Assembly: GCA_964424455.1 (NCBI GenBank)
Contig: CAYRJA010000002.1
Location: 10,811 to 74,810, forward strand
Length of the DNA stretch: 64,000 nucleotides
From: CAYRJA01 sp964424455
GTDB lineage: Bacteria > Bacteroidota > Bacteroidia > Chitinophagales > UBA10324
Reading direction: 5' to 3'
In this document: positions 43,763 through 52,963 of the stretch, piece after piece
Layout of the letters: each line of letters starts with the position of its first letter
Position numbering within the stretch: the first letter of the stretch is position 1
Notes under the pieces: model-generated
The model's database searches: none
Seen by the model: the letters and a program-made list of their open reading frames with translations, nothing else
Told to the model about the DNA's origin: nothing
Position numbers and translations under genes: made by a program

Positions 43763-44653
43763 ATGTCAAAAACTGTAACAGTCTTATTTCTTTTTCTTTT
43801 TTTTACCTCTTCTTTCTGGAGCTGTAAAGAAGTTCCGCCAAATATTGATTTAAAAACTCCTTCCACTTCAGCAGATACAGCTTCTGTTCCCTTTGATGCT
43901 TCACTCTCATTACAGAGAAGAAATGTGCTGATTGAAGATTTTACAGGCGTGCGTTGTGTAAACTGCCCGAGCGCACATGAGGTGGCAGCTAATATTGTGA
44001 AGTCATATCCTTCGGGAAGAATAGTAGTGGTAGCCGAACATGATTCAGCAGGATTGCTAACCCTGCCTTATTCGTTTGGTTCCTATGATTTCAGAACAAA
44101 AGCCGCCTATGACATTGTGCAGGCGGTTGGTCCTATTTCAGCCAAACCCATCGGCTCTGTTAATAGAAAGCTTTTTTTGGGAGAAACTACCCGTACAGTT
44201 GCAAGACAGAAATGGGCAGGATATACCACACAGGAATATGCTGATTCTGTTTCAACCGTTCAAATGAAAATGGAGCATAGCTATAATGATGCAGCAAGAA
44301 CACTCTCACTTGGTGTGATTCTTCAATATACACAGAGCATTACTTCTATGCTGAATCTTAGTGTGATGCTGATCGAGAGCGGAATGAAAGAACCTCAGTT
44401 AGGCGGTCCGAAGGGTGGTCCTTCGGGCATTGATACCTTTTATGTCCATCGTCATGTTCTGCGTACGATGCTGACTCCTTCATTAGGACGTGTCATTGTT
44501 GGAAATAAAACACCCGGACATGCTACGAAGTATCTGTTCTCTGATTTTACTATCCCCTCATCGTGGAATGTGGACAGTACAAGCATTGTAGCATTTGTAA
44601 CAGCAGGCACTGATTCTGTTTTGCAGGTGGTGGAGACTCCATTGAAGAAATAA
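43763..44653 (+). CDS. Omp28-related outer-membrane lipoprotein with CxxC
   Basis: This 296-residue protein has a lipoprotein signal (FLFLFFTSSFWSC, Cys at about 20). The conserved start of the mature domain is RRNVLIEDFTGVRCVNCPSA. Its CVNC lies in a thioredoxin-like position, as in Omp28-family proteins of Porphyromonas relatives. A redox role is possible but unproven. It is co-directional with and 4 bases after the DUF6029-like barrel, and pheT follows. Confidence 0.82.
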   Translation: MSKTVTVLFLFLFFTSSFWSCKEVPPNIDLKTPSTSADTASVPFDASLSLQRRNVLIEDFTGVRCVNCPSAHEVAANIVKSYPSGRIVVVAEHDSAGLLTLPYSFGSYDFRTKAAYDIVQAVGPISAKPIGSVNRKLFLGETTRTVARQKWAGYTTQEYADSVSTVQMKMEHSYNDAARTLSLGVILQYTQSITSMLNLSVMLIESGMKEPQLGGPKGGPSGIDTFYVHRHVLRTMLTPSLGRVIVGNKTPGHATKYLFSDFTIPSSWNVDSTSIVAFVTAGTDSVLQVVETPLKK

Positions 44654-44694
44654 AACGACTGTAACTTTTCTACTTTTACTGCTGAAATTAGCAA

Positions 44695-47130
44695 ATGAAA
44701 ATATCATATAACTGGTTGAAGGATTACCTCGTAATTGATTTGCCCGCACAGGAAGTGGCGGATATTCTGACTCAAACAGGGCTGGAGGTGGAAGAAGTTT
44801 CATTGTATGAAACAGTGAAAGGCGGCATGAAAGGGTTGGTGATTGGCGTAGTAAACTCAGTGGAGAAACATCCGGATGCTGATAAACTGAAAATCACTAA
44901 GACAAATGTTGGAGGCAGTAATGATTTGCAGATTATCTGCGGAGCGCCTAATGTAGCCGCAGGACAAAAAGTGATTGTTGCCACCGAAGGAACAGAAGTG
45001 TTCCCGACTGAAGGAGAAAAATTTAAAATCAAGAAATCGAAAATACGCGGAATAGAAAGTGAGGGAATGATTTGTTCCGAATCAGAAATAGGGCTAAGTA
45101 CTGACCACAGCGGAATAGTGGTACTTCCTGCGGATGCAAAAGTGGGAACGGCTGTAAAAGATTTTTACAAGGTTGAATCGGATTACATTTTTGAAGTGGG
45201 TTTAACGCCGAATCGTTCTGATGCATTTTCACATATCGGAGTAGCAAGAGATCTGGCTGCATACCTGAAAGTAAAAAAGGATTGGGAGGGAGAATTGAAA
45301 ACTCCTTATCCTGAAATGTTGATTTATGCGGCTTCAGCATCACCGGTAAGTGTTACAGTTGAGAACACAGGTGCGTGTCCACGGTACATGGGCTTGCTGA
45401 TTAGTGATGTGAAAACAGGCGAATCGCCCAAGTGGTTGAAAGACCGGCTGCAATCTATCGGTATCCGATCTATTAATAATGTAGTGGACATCACCAATTT
45501 TGTGCTGCATGAATGTGGTCAGCCGCTTCATGCTTTTGATGCAGATAAAATCAAGGGGAATAAAGTTATAGTAAAAAACCTTCCGGATAACACTCCGTTT
45601 GTTACACTTGATGAGAAAGAAGTAAAGTTAAGCACAAAAGATTTAATGATTTGTGATGCGGAAGAAGGGATGTGTATTGCAGGAGTTTTCGGAGGAAAAC
45701 ATTCAGGTGTTACAGATACCACTAAAAATATTTTTTTAGAGAGCGCTCACTTTCACGCAGGAACTATACGGCAAACTGCCACACGGCATAATTTAAGAAC
45801 GGATGCCGCCATTCATTTTGAAAAAGGCATTGATCCTGAAATTACTTTATATGCACTGAAGCGTGCAGCCACCTTAATGGTGCAGTATGCAGGAGCAAAA
45901 CTGAAATATAAAATTGAAGAAGTAAATACACAGAAGCCGACCGATAAAATTATTCATCTCAGTTATCAGTGGTTGAATGAAAGCGCTGGAATAGAAATTT
46001 CTGCTGAAGAAGTGAAGAATATATTACAGGCGCTTCATTTTAAACTGATGACAGAAGAAGAGGATATCACATCATGGTTAGTGCCCTCTTATAAAATTGA
46101 TATTGACCGCGATGTGGATTTAATGGAAGAAGTGCTGCGTATTTATGGTTATGATAACATACCGATACCTGAACATCTTCTGTCATCGCTGAGTTATTCT
46201 CAGCCGGAGGATATGGACAGAAACCAGTTGGAGAAGATTTCCGGCTATTTGTCTGCGAATGGTTTTTCTGAGATGATGAATAACTCAATCGTTAATTCAA
46301 AGACTGCATTGGAAAATGGTTTTACAAACGAAGAGCAGATTCTCCGCTTTATGAATTATGCAAATACCGGATTGGATTCTATGCGCACTTCTATGTTGTA
46401 TTCAGGATTAGAAGTAATTCAGCGGAATCAAAACCGCAAGCATGGAGATTTGAAATTGTATGAAACAGGAAAAACTTATTTAAGAGAAGGAGAAAAATTT
46501 TCTGAACAGTTTCAGTTGACTCTGTTTCTTTATGGGAAGTCAAATCCTGAAAACTGGAAAGTGAAACCGTCTGATACAGATGTTTTTGAACTGAAATCGT
46601 ATGTGGAAAACATACTTGCCTTATGCGGTATTTCTAAATACACATTGGCACAATTCTCAGACGAAAAATACGAAAGCGGATTAGCGATTTCTCAGGGGAA
46701 AACCACTTTAGCGCGACTGGGATGGATAAGAGAAAAGATATGTGGATATTATGATTTGAAATCATCTGTTTTTTTTGCTGAACTTTATCTTGACAATTTA
46801 CTGCCGGAGACTCGTTCAGCAAAATTGAAGTTTAGAGAGTTGTCAAAATTTCAGCCGGTTCGACGGGACTTAGCTTTGGTAATTGACAAGTCAGTAAAGT
46901 ATAGTGAGATTGAAAAAGAAGCACGGCATTCGGCAGGCAAATTATTAAAGGAAGTAAATCTGTTTGATGTTTATGAAGATGAAAGATTGGGGAAAGACAA
47001 AAAATCTTATGCCGTCAGCTTCATTTTTTCAGATGATGAAAAGACATTGACCGATTCAGAAATTGACCAATTAATGAATAAAATTTCACAAGCCATTCAA
47101 TCTCAAATTAAAGCCACCATCCGCCAATGA
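44695..47130 (+). CDS. pheT: Phenylalanyl-tRNA synthetase beta subunit
   Basis: The 811-residue subunit has the usual order: EMAP-type tRNA-binding domain (about 40-150; EKHPDADKLKITKTNVG), the B3/B4 editing domain (about 210-380; INNVVDITNFVLHECGQPLHAFD), the B5 domain (about 405-480), a core catalytic-like domain, and the C-terminal anticodon-binding FDX-ACB domain (KFQPVRRDLALVIDKSVKY). It works with PheS, which is not in the window. Its stop overlaps the next gene by 4 bases. Confidence 0.97.
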   Translation: MKISYNWLKDYLVIDLPAQEVADILTQTGLEVEEVSLYETVKGGMKGLVIGVVNSVEKHPDADKLKITKTNVGGSNDLQIICGAPNVAAGQKVIVATEGTEVFPTEGEKFKIKKSKIRGIESEGMICSESEIGLSTDHSGIVVLPADAKVGTAVKDFYKVESDYIFEVGLTPNRSDAFSHIGVARDLAAYLKVKKDWEGELKTPYPEMLIYAASASPVSVTVENTGACPRYMGLLISDVKTGESPKWLKDRLQSIGIRSINNVVDITNFVLHECGQPLHAFDADKIKGNKVIVKNLPDNTPFVTLDEKEVKLSTKDLMICDAEEGMCIAGVFGGKHSGVTDTTKNIFLESAHFHAGTIRQTATRHNLRTDAAIHFEKGIDPEITLYALKRAATLMVQYAGAKLKYKIEEVNTQKPTDKIIHLSYQWLNESAGIEISAEEVKNILQALHFKLMTEEEDITSWLVPSYKIDIDRDVDLMEEVLRIYGYDNIPIPEHLLSSLSYSQPEDMDRNQLEKISGYLSANGFSEMMNNSIVNSKTALENGFTNEEQILRFMNYANTGLDSMRTSMLYSGLEVIQRNQNRKHGDLKLYETGKTYLREGEKFSEQFQLTLFLYGKSNPENWKVKPSDTDVFELKSYVENILALCGISKYTLAQFSDEKYESGLAISQGKTTLARLGWIREKICGYYDLKSSVFFAELYLDNLLPETRSAKLKFRELSKFQPVRRDLALVIDKSVKYSEIEKEARHSAGKLLKEVNLFDVYEDERLGKDKKSYAVSFIFSDDEKTLTDSEIDQLMNKISQAIQSQIKATIRQ

Positions 47131-47426
47131 TTGAAACACTGCACAAACAAGCCGACGAACTTCAGCAACGGGTTCAACGCGTATCTGAAAAAGTTGAACA
47201 GTATCAACAAACTAATCAGAAACTAAAAGAAGAAGTAAGTGAGCTTCGTGATGAGTTGAAACAGAAAAGCATGGAACTGAAACAAACAGAAGACAGAGTA
47301 AAAACTGTTTCAATGGTCAACAATGTCCCCTCTCAGTCGCCTGCACAAGTGAAGGAGATGAAGCACAAGTTGAACGAATACATCCGTGAAATTGACCGGT
47401 GCATTAATAAACTCAACGCTATGTAA
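47127..47426 (+). CDS. Small coiled-coil protein between pheT and zapA
   Basis: The 99-residue protein is nearly all coiled coil (residues 1-60, heptads such as VSEKVEQYQQTNQKLKEEV). A short C-terminal helix with KEMKHKLNEYIREIDRCI follows. It is not recognisable as a named family but resembles ZapB-like division coiled coils in size and style. It overlaps pheT by 4 bases and precedes zapA by 2 bases. The position between pheT and zapA suggests a partner of ZapA. Confidence 0.75.
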   Translation: MIETLHKQADELQQRVQRVSEKVEQYQQTNQKLKEEVSELRDELKQKSMELKQTEDRVKTVSMVNNVPSQSPAQVKEMKHKLNEYIREIDRCINKLNAM

Positions 47427-47428
47427 TT

Positions 47429-47725
47429 ATGACAGACCAGACACATCATATCAAAATAACTGTTGCTGACCGCCAGTATCCTGTTACAGTAAAGCCGGAA
47501 GATGAAAAAGCCGTCCGTACCGCTGCTAAAATGATTAATGATAAAATCAGTGAATACCAGCGGCAGTTTCAGGCAAAAGACAAGCAGGATTATCTTGCGA
47601 TGAGCGCATTGATGAATCTTGTAGAGCAGATGAAAGAAACCGTACCAAACCAGCATGAAATAGAACTTCTCGGCGAGAAGTTAGAGAATATGAATACGAT
47701 GGTAGGCGAAATGTTGAAGAGATAG
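47429..47725 (+). CDS. zapA: Cell division protein ZapA
   Basis: This 98-residue protein begins with the ZapA N-terminal beta domain (IKITVADRQYPVTVKPEDEKAVRTAAKMINDKI) and continues with a long coiled coil (about 45-98). ZapA tetramers bundle FtsZ protofilaments at the Z-ring. The gene is in tight arrangement with the preceding coiled-coil gene. The PVTVK codons carry a perfect CTGTTACAG copy. Confidence 0.9.
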   Translation: MTDQTHHIKITVADRQYPVTVKPEDEKAVRTAAKMINDKISEYQRQFQAKDKQDYLAMSALMNLVEQMKETVPNQHEIELLGEKLENMNTMVGEMLKR

Positions 47726-47783
47726 TATGACTTAAATCCGAATGTACTGTAGCTGTAACAGTTTCTATTATAACAGAAATAAT

Positions 47784-48515
47784 CTACCAGGTAATATTCA
47801 GCGACTGTAATGTTTGGAGATTCAATCCACCTACCGGCAACTGATTTTCCTGTTGATATTTTTCAAGTGATTCAATAGTTGTTCCGCCTAATTCTTTTGC
47901 AGATACATCTACAGGATACCCCAGCATTTTCAGGTGTTCCTGTACCTGACGGATTAGTTTAGAAGTTACTTTAGAAGGACATACAATTTCAGTTTCAACA
48001 AATTGCTCCTTTTGCTTTATTGCAGTTTTAGTAACTACATGAGTAAAGGTGGCAGGCACTTCTACCCTCATGGTTTTATCTTTGTTAACCTGTTCATACA
48101 CTGTAACAGGTTTTTTCTTGGATATATTCATCAGGTTTTCAGTTCGTGCTTCTTCCAATACGATATATTTAGTAACCGCTTTGTAGCGAGGAGATTGCTT
48201 TTTACCACTGACCAGAACCTGTTCTTCATAAATATCATATACAGCAGGAATCTGTTTTTTCATTGAATCGCCTGAAGTATAAACAAGGGTATCCTGCATC
48301 ACTAAAAAACTTCCGGGCACTTTAACCATTGTTTTGTGCTGTTGCTTGTCAATAACCTTTATGGTATCATACTTATACTTGTAGGGAACACGGCAATTAA
48401 AAAAACACTTTGAACTGTCTGAAATTGTATTCTGCGCGAGAGTGGTGTTACAGACAAAAGAAAGCAGAGTCATTAAACAAAAAGCAAGAGCTATTTTATA
48501 AAATGAATTATACAT
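47784..48515 (-). CDS. Secreted protein with C-terminal peptidoglycan-binding domain
   Basis: This 243-residue protein has a signal peptide (IALAFCLMTLLSFVCNTTLA). The middle is a beta-rich region with repeated YK/VYEEQVLVSGKKQ-like units. The C-terminal 60 residues are a PG_binding_1 fold (IRQVQEHLKMLGYPVDVSAK, then IESLEKYQQENQLPVGGLN). It is probably bound to the cell wall in the periplasm. The enzyme or partner it serves is not visible. Confidence 0.78.
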   Translation of the reverse strand: MYNSFYKIALAFCLMTLLSFVCNTTLAQNTISDSSKCFFNCRVPYKYKYDTIKVIDKQQHKTMVKVPGSFLVMQDTLVYTSGDSMKKQIPAVYDIYEEQVLVSGKKQSPRYKAVTKYIVLEEARTENLMNISKKKPVTVYEQVNKDKTMRVEVPATFTHVVTKTAIKQKEQFVETEIVCPSKVTSKLIRQVQEHLKMLGYPVDVSAKELGGTTIESLEKYQQENQLPVGGLNLQTLQSLNITW

Positions 48516-48562
48516 ACTCTTTTCAGCTTTTGTAACAGTGATTGGATAGAATTCATCTGAAA

Positions 48563-50464
48563 TTATTTCTTAATTACTATTTTAAAATAACTCTCTCTGT
48601 TCATTTGAAGGAAATAAATTCCCTCCGTTAAATCAGGCAATCTGATTTTTCCATTAGCGTCTGTATGACCATTCAGAACATGTTCACCAATCAGATTGAA
48701 TAAATTTACTTCAGTGATTTGCTCTTTCTTTAAATCATTTTTTACCAGAATATATGCTGAAGCAGGATTTGGATAAACAGAATAATTGGGTTCAGGTACC
48801 ATTGATTGAACCGAAAGGTTAGGATCATTTACAATGGCTCCGGTTTTGTTTATAATCCATTGATTCGGGTCAATAACCAATCCTGTTACAGTTCTGCTGC
48901 TTACAAAATTCAGATTTGTAACAGAATCTGCAACGTAAATACGGACAATGGTATCGCCATCAGCATATTGAATTTTAATTTCCAAAGGAGTTTTAAAGAA
49001 AGGCGTTTTTAGAGAAGAAGCAGTTTCAGTAAGCTCAATAGACAATAGATTGTTTAGTTGCTTCCATCTGGCGTTGAATGTCGGATAACCAAAGCCATAG
49101 TACCATTGATTGAAGAAATCGGTTAAATCTTTCCCTGATGTAGCTTCCATAACATTTTTAAAATCTTTTCCTGTTGCAGCCCTACCTGAGAACTGAGTTT
49201 GATAGTTTTTTAATCCATTAAAAAAAATGCTGTCGTTATTTATTTCAAACCTAAGTGAGTTGTAAACACAAGCTGCCTTACGATAAAACATCGCCTGATC
49301 AGCAAACACACCGTTTCCAAATCCGGCAACAGAAGAGGTATCACCCGGACCATATACAGAGCCAGTTGGTTTTGACACTGCACTACCTTCAAAGTTGGTT
49401 ATCCGATTGATTCGTTTAGAAGAGTTAGATATTCCTGTTTCAAACTCCTCATATATTGCGATACTGTATTCTGCAAACCCTTCATTCAATGCCACATCAT
49501 TCCATGAAGCACAGGTAGTGTTACAGCCCCACCACTGATGTGCAATTTCATGCACAGCTACTCCGTCAGCGCCCATTGAGATAGAAGTCTGATTTTCTAT
49601 ACCGCCGGACAAATCCACCTTTGATATAGCAAGTTGCTCATCATAAAACGGATAAAGACCATAGAGACTGCTGAATACATCTAATATATTCTGAATAAGG
49701 TTGGAAGGATTAGGAGTGTAGTTATAAAATTTCAACGCCATTGAATCTGTTCTGCTTTCAGGGTGCCAATATTGGACTGTTTCAGTGAAAGAGCCGACCA
49801 CAAAAGAGATGTTGTAGAAGTCAATCGGATATTTGCTTTTCCATTCCCACCGGATTTTATTATTGGGAAGTGTTACAGTATCCGCAAGTAATCCGTTTGA
49901 TAGTGCTCTGGACGAGTTGCCGGTGGTAATAAAAAACCAGGATGAATCTGCTTTGTCGGTCAGCACTTGTTTACAGGGCCACCATGAGTAAGAATTGTAA
50001 GGAGGAGATGCAGAAAACTTATGAGGTGATGGATTGTTGCTGCTCCAGAATCCGGAGTTTAAGGCAGTGGAAGGAGTTGGGTTCCCATGATAAAAAATAC
50101 GGGTTTCAATTATGTCATTGCTATCAGCAATAAATGGCAACTTAATATTTACCTCTGAATTTTCTCTGAGAACTTCAGCGGTCATAAATCCTCCTGAATT
50201 AATAGAGGCAAGGGCTGAATCAATTAAAAGATTTGAAGCCAGTTCAACAGCGATAGTATCTAAACCGGTTACAAGAGATTTTGACCGCATCAGTACATCG
50301 CCGGAAATTGCAGGAGAGTCTGCCTCTATGTCAAGATTCAGAAAATAAAACTTCACATCATACCGTAGTTCGCGTATTCTGTGCTCTGTAGAAGGAATAG
50401 ATTGTGAGTAGCTTACAACGGTCAGTAGAAAAAAAGAAAAGAATAGGGGAGTAAATTTTTGCAT
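48563..50464 (-). CDS. M1-family zinc aminopeptidase with T9SS type A sorting domain
   Basis: The 633-residue secreted protein has a signal peptide (FFSFFLLTVVSYS), an N-terminal beta-saddle domain, and the gluzincin catalytic domain with GGIEN (287-291, the exopeptidase motif variant), HEIAH (305-309) and E328 in NEGFAEY as third zinc ligand. A C-terminal domain carries ...YSVYPNPASAY and GIYFLQMNRESYFKIVIKK, the sorting signal. It likely cuts N-terminal residues from peptides outside the cell. The whole active site is present. Confidence 0.9.
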   Translation of the reverse strand: MQKFTPLFFSFFLLTVVSYSQSIPSTEHRIRELRYDVKFYFLNLDIEADSPAISGDVLMRSKSLVTGLDTIAVELASNLLIDSALASINSGGFMTAEVLRENSEVNIKLPFIADSNDIIETRIFYHGNPTPSTALNSGFWSSNNPSPHKFSASPPYNSYSWWPCKQVLTDKADSSWFFITTGNSSRALSNGLLADTVTLPNNKIRWEWKSKYPIDFYNISFVVGSFTETVQYWHPESRTDSMALKFYNYTPNPSNLIQNILDVFSSLYGLYPFYDEQLAISKVDLSGGIENQTSISMGADGVAVHEIAHQWWGCNTTCASWNDVALNEGFAEYSIAIYEEFETGISNSSKRINRITNFEGSAVSKPTGSVYGPGDTSSVAGFGNGVFADQAMFYRKAACVYNSLRFEINNDSIFFNGLKNYQTQFSGRAATGKDFKNVMEATSGKDLTDFFNQWYYGFGYPTFNARWKQLNNLLSIELTETASSLKTPFFKTPLEIKIQYADGDTIVRIYVADSVTNLNFVSSRTVTGLVIDPNQWIINKTGAIVNDPNLSVQSMVPEPNYSVYPNPASAYILVKNDLKKEQITEVNLFNLIGEHVLNGHTDANGKIRLPDLTEGIYFLQMNRESYFKIVIKK

Positions 50465-50669
50465 TTGCCAAAGATGAAATTTTTTTGTGTGCTGAAAAAG
50501 AACAGAAAAAAATTTGTTTTGAAAAGTAAGAATGTGTTACAGATTGAATGTTTACAATACTCAAATAAGATTATCATTTACTTATATCTCTGATAATCTT
50601 AGCTGAATGACTTTTCAATTATGAATGTCAGTTTGAGAATTGTTAGGTGTATTACAGAAAAAGATAGTC

Positions 50670-51269
50670 CTATTCTGCAACTACTTGTTCCACCTCCGGA
50701 ATTTCTTTTCTCAGGATTCTTTCAATTCCTGCTTTCAGTGTAATAGTTGAAGAAGGGCATCCGTTACAAGCTCCATGTAGCTTTACTGCAACCTTTCCTT
50801 TGTGATAAGATTTAAACTGTATAGCTCCGCCATCCCTTGCTATTGCGGGCTTTATCTGATTTTCAAGTATTTCTTTTATTTCATTTATTAACTCTGCTTC
50901 GTCAGAAATATCAGAATGAGCCACCTTGGAAGGAAGATGAGTTAATGCCGGCTTAAAACTTTTAGTAAAAATGTCTTTGCCTTCAGTGATATAATCAGAA
51001 ATGAATTCTTTAAGAATCAGAATAATTTCGTGCCAGTCTGCATCCGGCTGCTTAGTAACTGTAACGAAATTGTTCATAATAAATACACCTTTCACAAAGG
51101 GAAATCCAAACAACTCTGTGGCAAGAGGAGATTCTTTTGCTATAGCTTCATCGGGGAAATCTGCAGAGATATTATGTAGCAGTATTTTATCTGTTACAAA
51201 CCGCATCGTTTCAGGATTAGGAGTACTTTCTGTATAGATGCTAACGGGGATATTTACAGTGGTATTCAT
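50670..51269 (-). CDS. NifU-like iron-sulfur cluster scaffold (Nfu type)
   Basis: This 199-residue protein has an N-terminal Nfu_N domain (about 10-100; YTESTPNPETMRFVTDKILL) and a C-terminal NifU domain (about 125-195) with the cluster-binding CNGCPSSTITLK (C168 and C171). Such Nfu1-type proteins carry 4Fe-4S clusters to targets. It is divergent from corA, and the two 5' ends lie only about 5 bases apart or overlap, depending on the corA start chosen. Confidence 0.92.
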   Translation of the reverse strand: MNTTVNIPVSIYTESTPNPETMRFVTDKILLHNISADFPDEAIAKESPLATELFGFPFVKGVFIMNNFVTVTKQPDADWHEIILILKEFISDYITEGKDIFTKSFKPALTHLPSKVAHSDISDEAELINEIKEILENQIKPAIARDGGAIQFKSYHKGKVAVKLHGACNGCPSSTITLKAGIERILRKEIPEVEQVVAE

Positions 51270-51273
51270 TATA

Positions 51274-52467
51274 ATGATTGCTAATACAGTATCAACACAA
51301 AAGTATCGAAAAAAATTGCAGCCACATTCGAAAGTACTTGCTTATTTTGTATTGAAATTATTTCCATTGACCGCTTCTCACCTTACTCAGACGATTGCAA
51401 ATCGCAAAAAAGAGACTTCACAAACGATTAAAACCGGAATGCCTCCCGGCGAGTTGGTTTATATCGGGAAAGAAAAAAAGGAAACACCTGTTCATGTTAC
51501 AGTTATAGATTATGATGAATCAAATTTCTCAGAAAGAAAAATAACAAAGATTGAAGATGCATTTCCCTACAAGGACACCAATACCAGCACATGGATAAAT
51601 ATTGACGGACTTCATCATACGGAAATAGTAAAGCAAATCGGGAAAGCGTACAATGTTCATTCGCTTTTTCTGGAAGACATTGTTAATACCAACCAGCGGC
51701 CTAAACTGGAGGAAGGGAAAGAAAACATATTCATCGTTTTTAAGATGCTGGAGTATAACGGGCAAAACAAAAGTGTGAATGTGGAACAGATTAGTCTTGT
51801 GCTCGGGAAAAATTATGTGTTGTCATTCCAGGAAAACATTGGAGATATTTTTGATTCGGTTCGTGCCCGCCTGCGCAATCCTGATTCACGCATCCGCAAA
51901 TATGGCTCAGACTATTTAGTATATGCGCTGATGGATAAGGTGATTGATAATTATTTTCTGATTATGGAACAGATAGGAGAAGAAGTGGAAAGTCTGGAAA
52001 GTAAATCGGAAAAAATTCAAAGTACAAAATTCATTCAGCAAATCAGCCAACTGAAGAAGGAGATTATGATTCTGCGGCGCACCATCTGGCCACTCCGTGA
52101 GGTAATAAATGATTTATTGAGAAGTGAAGTGAAAGAAATAAAACCTGAAACACTTTTGTTTTTCCGTGATCTTTATGATCACACTGTTCAGGTGATGGAT
52201 GCGATTGAAATGTACCGCGACAGTTTAGTGAGTGCGCTGGATGTAAACTTTTCGCTTGTCAATTTGAAGATGAATGATGTAATCAAAGTACTGACTATTA
52301 TTTCTACCATCTTTATTCCACTCACTTTTATTGTGGGTGTATATGGAATGAATTTTAATTATATGCCGGAGTTAGGATGGCGCTATGGCTATTTTCTGGT
52401 TCTGCTGCTGATGTCTGCAGTAGCTGTGGGAATGATTTATTACTTTAAGAAAAAGAAATGGTTCTGA
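51274..52467 (+). CDS. corA: CorA-family magnesium/divalent cation transporter
   Basis: The body from about residue 55 onward is a complete CorA: cytoplasmic funnel (PPGELVYIGKEKKE, INIDGLHHTEIVKQIG) and two C-terminal membrane spans with the signature YGMNF between them (GVYGMNFNYMPELGW). It is a pentameric channel for Mg2+ or Co2+. The start is uncertain: ATG 51274 gives an atypical basic N-terminus of about 30 residues, while TTG codons at 51352 or 51367 would begin where family similarity starts. recX converges with it, 1 base apart. Confidence 0.88.
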   Translation: MIANTVSTQKYRKKLQPHSKVLAYFVLKLFPLTASHLTQTIANRKKETSQTIKTGMPPGELVYIGKEKKETPVHVTVIDYDESNFSERKITKIEDAFPYKDTNTSTWINIDGLHHTEIVKQIGKAYNVHSLFLEDIVNTNQRPKLEEGKENIFIVFKMLEYNGQNKSVNVEQISLVLGKNYVLSFQENIGDIFDSVRARLRNPDSRIRKYGSDYLVYALMDKVIDNYFLIMEQIGEEVESLESKSEKIQSTKFIQQISQLKKEIMILRRTIWPLREVINDLLRSEVKEIKPETLLFFRDLYDHTVQVMDAIEMYRDSLVSALDVNFSLVNLKMNDVIKVLTIISTIFIPLTFIVGVYGMNFNYMPELGWRYGYFLVLLLMSAVAVGMIYYFKKKKWF

Positions 52468-52468
52468 A

Positions 52469-52954
52469 TCAGTCAAACAGTTCATTCAGCGTATTCCACA
52501 CCAATTCAGTTTCATATCCTTTAGTAATTAAGTGACGGGCAAGTTTATTCTTCTTTTCAAAAGAAGTAAGCCCTTTGAGTGTTACAGTTTTTTTCTGAAT
52601 AATTCTCTTTAGCGTCTTTTTATACTCTGTATCATCAATTTCTTTCAGCGCTTGATTAATGTTGTAATCTGATATTTTTTTAGCATGAAGTTGTTGAATA
52701 ATTTTATTTCGTCCCCAACCTTTCATTCTGAACTTGCCGCCGCTGTATGCTTTAGCGAATCGCTCTTCATTCAGATAATTTTCTTCAATCAGTTTTACTA
52801 TAATTTCTTCAAGATCCAATCCTTTTTGACCCCACTGTAACAGTTTGTTCCTTACTTCCGAATGGCTGCGCTCCTGATAAGCACAATATTTTCGTGCACG
52901 CTGCAATGCTTCAGACTTTGACAGATATTTTATCTTTTTTTCCTGTTCCATCAC
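52469..52954 (-). CDS. recX: Regulatory protein RecX
   Basis: The 161-residue helical protein has the RecX three-helix repeat pattern: ALQRARKYCAYQERSHSEVRNKL (about 15-40), LIEENYLNEERFAKAYSGGKFR (about 55-80) and GWGRNKIIQQLHAKKIS (about 83-100). It binds RecA filaments and limits recombination. RecA is not in the window. Convergent to corA, it is 9 bases after the DUF5723-like gene stop on the opposite strand order (52964). Confidence 0.9.
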   Translation of the reverse strand: MMEQEKKIKYLSKSEALQRARKYCAYQERSHSEVRNKLLQWGQKGLDLEEIIVKLIEENYLNEERFAKAYSGGKFRMKGWGRNKIIQQLHAKKISDYNINQALKEIDDTEYKKTLKRIIQKKTVTLKGLTSFEKKNKLARHLITKGYETELVWNTLNELFD

Positions 52955-52963
52955 CAGAGTGGA

